The notes under the pieces are model-generated. The model worked only from the letters and a program-made list of their open reading frames with translations. It had not been told where the DNA came from and searched no databases. The position numbers and the translations under genes are program-made. From assembly GCA_900545455.1 (NCBI GenBank), contig UQZF01000117.1, forward strand, positions 1 to 8,873: a DNA stretch of 8,873 nt. The letters are read 5' to 3'. Of the stretch, positions 6,544 to 8,873 are shown in pieces (positions within the stretch are counted from its first letter, which is position 1; every line of letters starts with the position of its first letter). Source of the DNA: an uncultured Eubacteriales bacterium. Its GTDB lineage: Bacteria > Bacillota > Clostridia > Lachnospirales > Lachnospiraceae.

Positions 6544-7479
6544 TTACTCATGAAGTCTGCGGATAATTCTGTAGACAACATTGTTCTCCATAACCGTAGG
6601 TGCGGTATGTGCAAAGAATATGATTCCTTCCGTAGGTGAAATAATCTGGTTAATCACCTCTCCCTCGTAAGGGTCTATAACCTCTCCGATTATATCTCCT
6701 CTGTATACGGGATCACTCGGACTCTTGAGTCTTCGGTAAAGCCCCGCCGTATTGGTCTTTACAGCCATAAGCTCGTCCTCGTCAAGTACATGTGCAATAA
6801 ATCCGCTATGGTTATAATACTTTATAATACCCATTCTCGTCAAGAAGCGAAGTACACTTGCAACCGCCTGTCTCGCCGATGCATCGTCTATGTAATCGCT
6901 GCAGTTGGTATATATCGAAAATGCACATGTTCCGCTCATCTGCCAGTTATAGTTGAGTGTTGTCGTGTCAAGCGGCTTAGGCTTTCTTATAACAACATAC
7001 GGAAGACCGAACAGATTTGCAAGGCTCGGACTCTGGTGTCCCGTCTCCATCATTCGTACATGAGGTATAAAGTCTCCCGGCATATAGAAACTGGTAAACT
7101 GTATTCCATAGCTGTATCCCTTGACCTTGTCAAAGAAATCCGCCGCAATATTCTGTGTGGTGTCACCGCCGTGGATTCCCGGAAATCTTCTGTTGATATC
7201 CGAATTATCCATCGCCCAGAATCTCTTCTGAACATTGACTGAATAAGGATTAAGACACGGTACCACAAGAATTTCATTGTTGGAAGTTATCTGTCCTCTC
7301 TCCTCAAGTTCACCCAATATCTTAATAAGCTGTGAACAGATATAAAGCTGCTGATATTCATTTCCTCTTATGGCTCCGACAATGCAGGCTGCCTTGTCAC
7401 CGCTTCCGAAGCTGTAGCCGGTTATATTTAAATCTTCTCTGTGATATCCCTTGAGGGTATGTAACACTTTCTTAACCAC
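6544..7479 (-). CDS. Succinylglutamate desuccinylase/aspartoacylase family protein with a degenerate zinc site
   Basis: A 311-residue paralogue of its upstream neighbour. The start is GTG at 7479: GGGAGG lies 8 nt before it, and the start overlaps the neighbour's stop by 8 nt (GTGGTTAA). The open frame continues to 7620 only by overlapping the neighbour. The fold order matches the family: a GxxGxE-like motif (GAIRGNE, 35-41), N77, R86, then DINRRFPG (94-101), and a C-terminal beta-rich domain from about 221 with the repeated GDIIGEVIDPYEGEV pattern. However, the first zinc His is Arg38, the second zinc His is Gln127 (GIQF for DLHS), and the residue aligned with the catalytic Glu is Tyr190. 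Only zinc ligand Glu41 remains. Zinc hydrolase activity is therefore unlikely by the known mechanism. It may be a regulatory or scaffolding pseudoenzyme for its partner, or have another chemistry. Substrate unknown. Confidence 0.85.
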   Translation of the reverse strand: MVKKVLHTLKGYHREDLNITGYSFGSGDKAACIVGAIRGNEYQQLYICSQLIKILGELEERGQITSNNEILVVPCLNPYSVNVQKRFWAMDNSDINRRFPGIHGGDTTQNIAADFFDKVKGYSYGIQFTSFYMPGDFIPHVRMMETGHQSPSLANLFGLPYVVIRKPKPLDTTTLNYNWQMSGTCAFSIYTNCSDYIDDASARQAVASVLRFLTRMGIIKYYNHSGFIAHVLDEDELMAVKTNTAGLYRRLKSPSDPVYRGDIIGEVIDPYEGEVINQIISPTEGIIFFAHTAPTVMENNVVYRIIRRLHE

Positions 7480-8419
7480 GCTGTACACCTCCCGTAAAAA
7501 TTCTGCACAGGATGGCACCCTCATACACAACCGGATACTCTCTGAATGTGAATATCTTTCCGGCACAAGGTGCTTCAACCCTGTGAAGCAGCTTTCCCGT
7601 AAGCGGTTCAACGATGTCACCGATATGTTCTCCGAAGCTTACTTCTTTCATCATTGCACCGTCGGCAGCCATGAAAAGCCCCGTGACGGCGGCATGTATA
7701 ACCGTTATCTCGCCCTCTGTGGAAATCATCGGCTTTCTGACAGGTGTCTTTTCACCCTTCCACATTCCGAGCTCGCACATGAGGTTAAAAATTCCCTCTA
7801 TTATCTGGTCACCGTAACTTTTTTCCACCTTGTTTCCGACACCCATCTCAATCACGAGTGTAGGCACGCCGAGGTGGTTGAGGCTGTTCGCAAGCGTAGC
7901 CTCAAGCACGGTGTTAATCTTGTACTCCCATATAAAATCAGCATTCAAAAGCCCCGCATAAGGCATGAGCTTATCCTTAAACTGGTCAAACACCCTGACC
8001 TGCGGCGTCTCCTTGATAAAAATATTCGACGAGTGCAGGTCTACACACATATCACTTCCTATAATATCATTCACAATCCTCGATGCGAGATACTCCGCCG
8101 TCGCACCGTTCTCAATTCCCGGGAACACGCGGTTCATGTCGAGGTCGAACATCGGCATTCCCCTTGTGCAGCTCTCTATTCCGAGCGGATTCACCGCAGG
8201 ATAGATGTCCACGATGCCCTCTAAAAGCTCTATATGTTCATTAATTCTTCTGTTAAGCTCGTAGCATATATACTGTCCGTCAAGCTCATCGCCGTGTATT
8301 CCGGTGACGATGGACAGCCTCTTTGCCCCGGCAGGAAGCTTCTCGGACTCGATTCTGTTCTTTCTTATCACGATTTTCTCGCTGACGGGCATTGCCACGG
8401 TCACTACTTCATGTATCAT
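7472..8419 (-). CDS. Succinylglutamate desuccinylase/aspartoacylase family zinc hydrolase
   Basis: A 315-residue member of the AstE/AspA family (M14 carboxypeptidase-like fold), which hydrolyses amide bonds of N-acyl amino acids or similar small substrates in the cytoplasm; no signal peptide or membrane segment is seen. The zinc site appears intact: His42 and Glu45 in GIHGDE, and His129 in VDLHSS. The substrate-binding set is N77, R86 and NRVFPG (96-101). Glu191 in VIEMG is the likely catalytic acid/base. A C-terminal beta domain (about 235-310) carries the usual GLFM...G..IGDIVEPLTG pattern. The ATG at 8419 has GGAG 8 nt upstream and a TATAAT 33 nt upstream. It is the first gene of a probable operon with its degenerate paralogue and purL. 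Members of this broad family (COG3608-like) are often annotated without a known substrate, and the exact substrate cannot be read here. Confidence 0.92.
   Translation of the reverse strand: MIHEVVTVAMPVSEKIVIRKNRIESEKLPAGAKRLSIVTGIHGDELDGQYICYELNRRINEHIELLEGIVDIYPAVNPLGIESCTRGMPMFDLDMNRVFPGIENGATAEYLASRIVNDIIGSDMCVDLHSSNIFIKETPQVRVFDQFKDKLMPYAGLLNADFIWEYKINTVLEATLANSLNHLGVPTLVIEMGVGNKVEKSYGDQIIEGIFNLMCELGMWKGEKTPVRKPMISTEGEITVIHAAVTGLFMAADGAMMKEVSFGEHIGDIVEPLTGKLLHRVEAPCAGKIFTFREYPVVYEGAILCRIFTGGVQRG
7488..7493 (-). promoter_or_regulatory. Ribosome binding site deciding the GTG start of the second hydrolase paralogue
   Basis: GGGAGG ends 8 nt before GTG at 7479 and lies within the last codons of the upstream paralogue, indicating translational coupling of the pair. 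Confidence 0.8.
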
Positions 8420-8427
8420 ATTTCCAA

Positions 8428-8431
8428 CTCC
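8428..8431 (-). promoter_or_regulatory. Ribosome binding site of the first hydrolase
   Basis: GGAG, 8 nt upstream of ATG 8419. It is a modest match, but it agrees with the protein start expected from the family. Confidence 0.5.
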
Positions 8432-8451
8432 AAATTTGCATTATCATTCCG

Positions 8452-8481
8452 ATTATAAATCAAACCATTAAAAAGATAAAG
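8452..8481 (-). promoter_or_regulatory. Candidate promoter of the hydrolase pair/purL unit
   Basis: A perfect TATAAT at 8457-8452 lies 32 nt before the first hydrolase ATG. The -35 region 16-18 nt upstream (around TTTATC/CTTTAT, 8475-8481) is a poor match to TTGACA. The gap between helicase stop and hydrolase start is only 76 nt, so this is the only place for a dedicated promoter. The call rests mainly on the -10. Confidence 0.4.
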
Positions 8482-8490
8482 CCTTTTTAA
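8468..8490. terminator. AT-rich inverted repeat after the helicase gene, possible weak terminator
   Basis: TTAAAAAG (8468-8475) and CTTTTTAA (8483-8490) form an 8-bp stem with a 7-nt loop, 5 nt past the helicase stop. Only one pair is G-C, and no clear U tract follows on either strand, so termination would be inefficient. It overlaps the -35 region of the next promoter. Confidence 0.3.
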
Positions 8491-8495
8491 AAATT

Positions 8496-8873
8496 TTAAC
8501 GCCCCGCATTTATTCCGCTCCAGAAATCCGATACGACATCTGCCGCCTGCGAAATATTTACAAGCTTATAGTCAGCCCACTCCTCTGGAAAAAGACGCAC
8601 ATAGGCTTCCCTCGAGAACCTGTCGTCAAGGAGCATTATCACGCCCTTATCCTCCATCGTCCTGATGACACGTCCTGCAGCCTGCAATACCTTATTCATT
8701 CCGGGATAAGTGTAGGCATAGTCGTAGCCGTTTCCGTCCCTCTCCTCATAGTATTCCTTCAAAAGCCGCCTCTCCGTGCATATCTGCGGTATTCCCGTGC
8801 CGACTATCAGCGCACCGATGAGGCTCTCGTTTTTCAGGTCAATCCCCTCCGAGAACACGCCTCCCGTCACGCA
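8496..8873 (-). CDS. DinG/XPD-like ATP-dependent DNA helicase, C-terminal part only, cut by the window edge
   Basis: The last 125 residues of a superfamily 2 helicase of the Rad3/XPD/DinG type (COG1199-like); the N-terminal part with Walker A, iron-sulphur or nuclease domains would lie beyond base 8873. Visible are motif V, GGVFSEGIDL, near the cut edge, and motif VI, QAAGRVIRT (about 64-72), with the arginines that contact ATP. DKG then LLDDRF follow, a signature typical of this family. These enzymes unwind DNA 5' to 3' in repair or replication. The reading frame is open to the edge and enters with a Cys codon before the GTG at 8870, so that GTG is internal and not a start. The gene ends 76 nt before the hydrolase pair. 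Family is firm; the exact subfamily cannot be fixed from this fragment. Confidence 0.92.
   Translation of the reverse strand, partial: CVTGGVFSEGIDLKNESLIGALIVGTGIPQICTERRLLKEYYEERDGNGYDYAYTYPGMNKVLQAAGRVIRTMEDKGVIMLLDDRFSREAYVRLFPEEWADYKLVNISQAADVVSDFWSGINAGR

Noticed and set aside
7480..7620. N-terminal extension of the second hydrolase to 7620
   Set aside because: It would overlap the upstream hydrolase by about 150 nt. A GTG with a strong ribosome site at 7479 gives a length matching the paralogue.
7451..8224. Long plus-strand ORF (257 aa) opposite the two hydrolase genes
   Set aside because: It is antisense to two genes with clear family motifs, its product has no recognisable domain and is rich in His/Arg/Cys as expected of a complementary-frame shadow.

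Overview
The window looks like a chromosomal segment from a low- to mid-GC Firmicute, most likely a gut or rumen Lachnospiraceae-type clostridium. That inference rests on four things: the single-polypeptide clostridial-type PurL, the AgrA/AgrC-style LytTR and HPK10 signalling genes, the short LepB, and the helicase C-terminus with its YPGMNKVLQAAGR motif. All supported genes are read from the minus strand, so transcription runs from high to low coordinates. The plus-strand ORFs are antisense shadows.

Layout in the direction of transcription. (a) 8873-8496: C-terminal end of a DinG/XPD-like superfamily 2 DNA helicase, cut by the window edge. (b) 8419-7472 and 7479-6544: two tandem, translationally coupled paralogues of the succinylglutamate desuccinylase/aspartoacylase (M14-like) family. 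The first keeps the zinc and catalytic residues. The second has lost three of the four. (c) 6495-2743: purL, complete long-form FGAM synthase, only 48 nt after the second paralogue with no clear terminator between them. (d) 2651-2127: lepB, type I signal peptidase, after a 91-nt spacer with two hairpins and a possible promoter, and closed by a good rho-independent terminator at about 2109-2070. (e) 1915-1: an AT-rich three-gene operon with its own candidate promoter. It holds a polytopic membrane protein whose C-terminal half resembles a degenerate FtsW/RodA protein, an AgrA-like LytTR response regulator, and the start of an HPK10 (AgrC-like) sensor kinase with only two membrane segments, cut by the left edge just after its phosphoacceptor histidine.

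The right part (lepB, purL, hydrolases, helicase) looks like core chromosome of mid GC. The left 2 kb is clearly more AT-rich and begins just past the lepB terminator, so it reads as an accessory signalling module beside a core block. The two most interesting points are the pseudoenzyme-like second hydrolase paired with an intact one, and the FtsW/RodA-like protein built into a two-component operon. No rRNA, tRNA, CRISPR array, intact mobile element or riboswitch was recognised.
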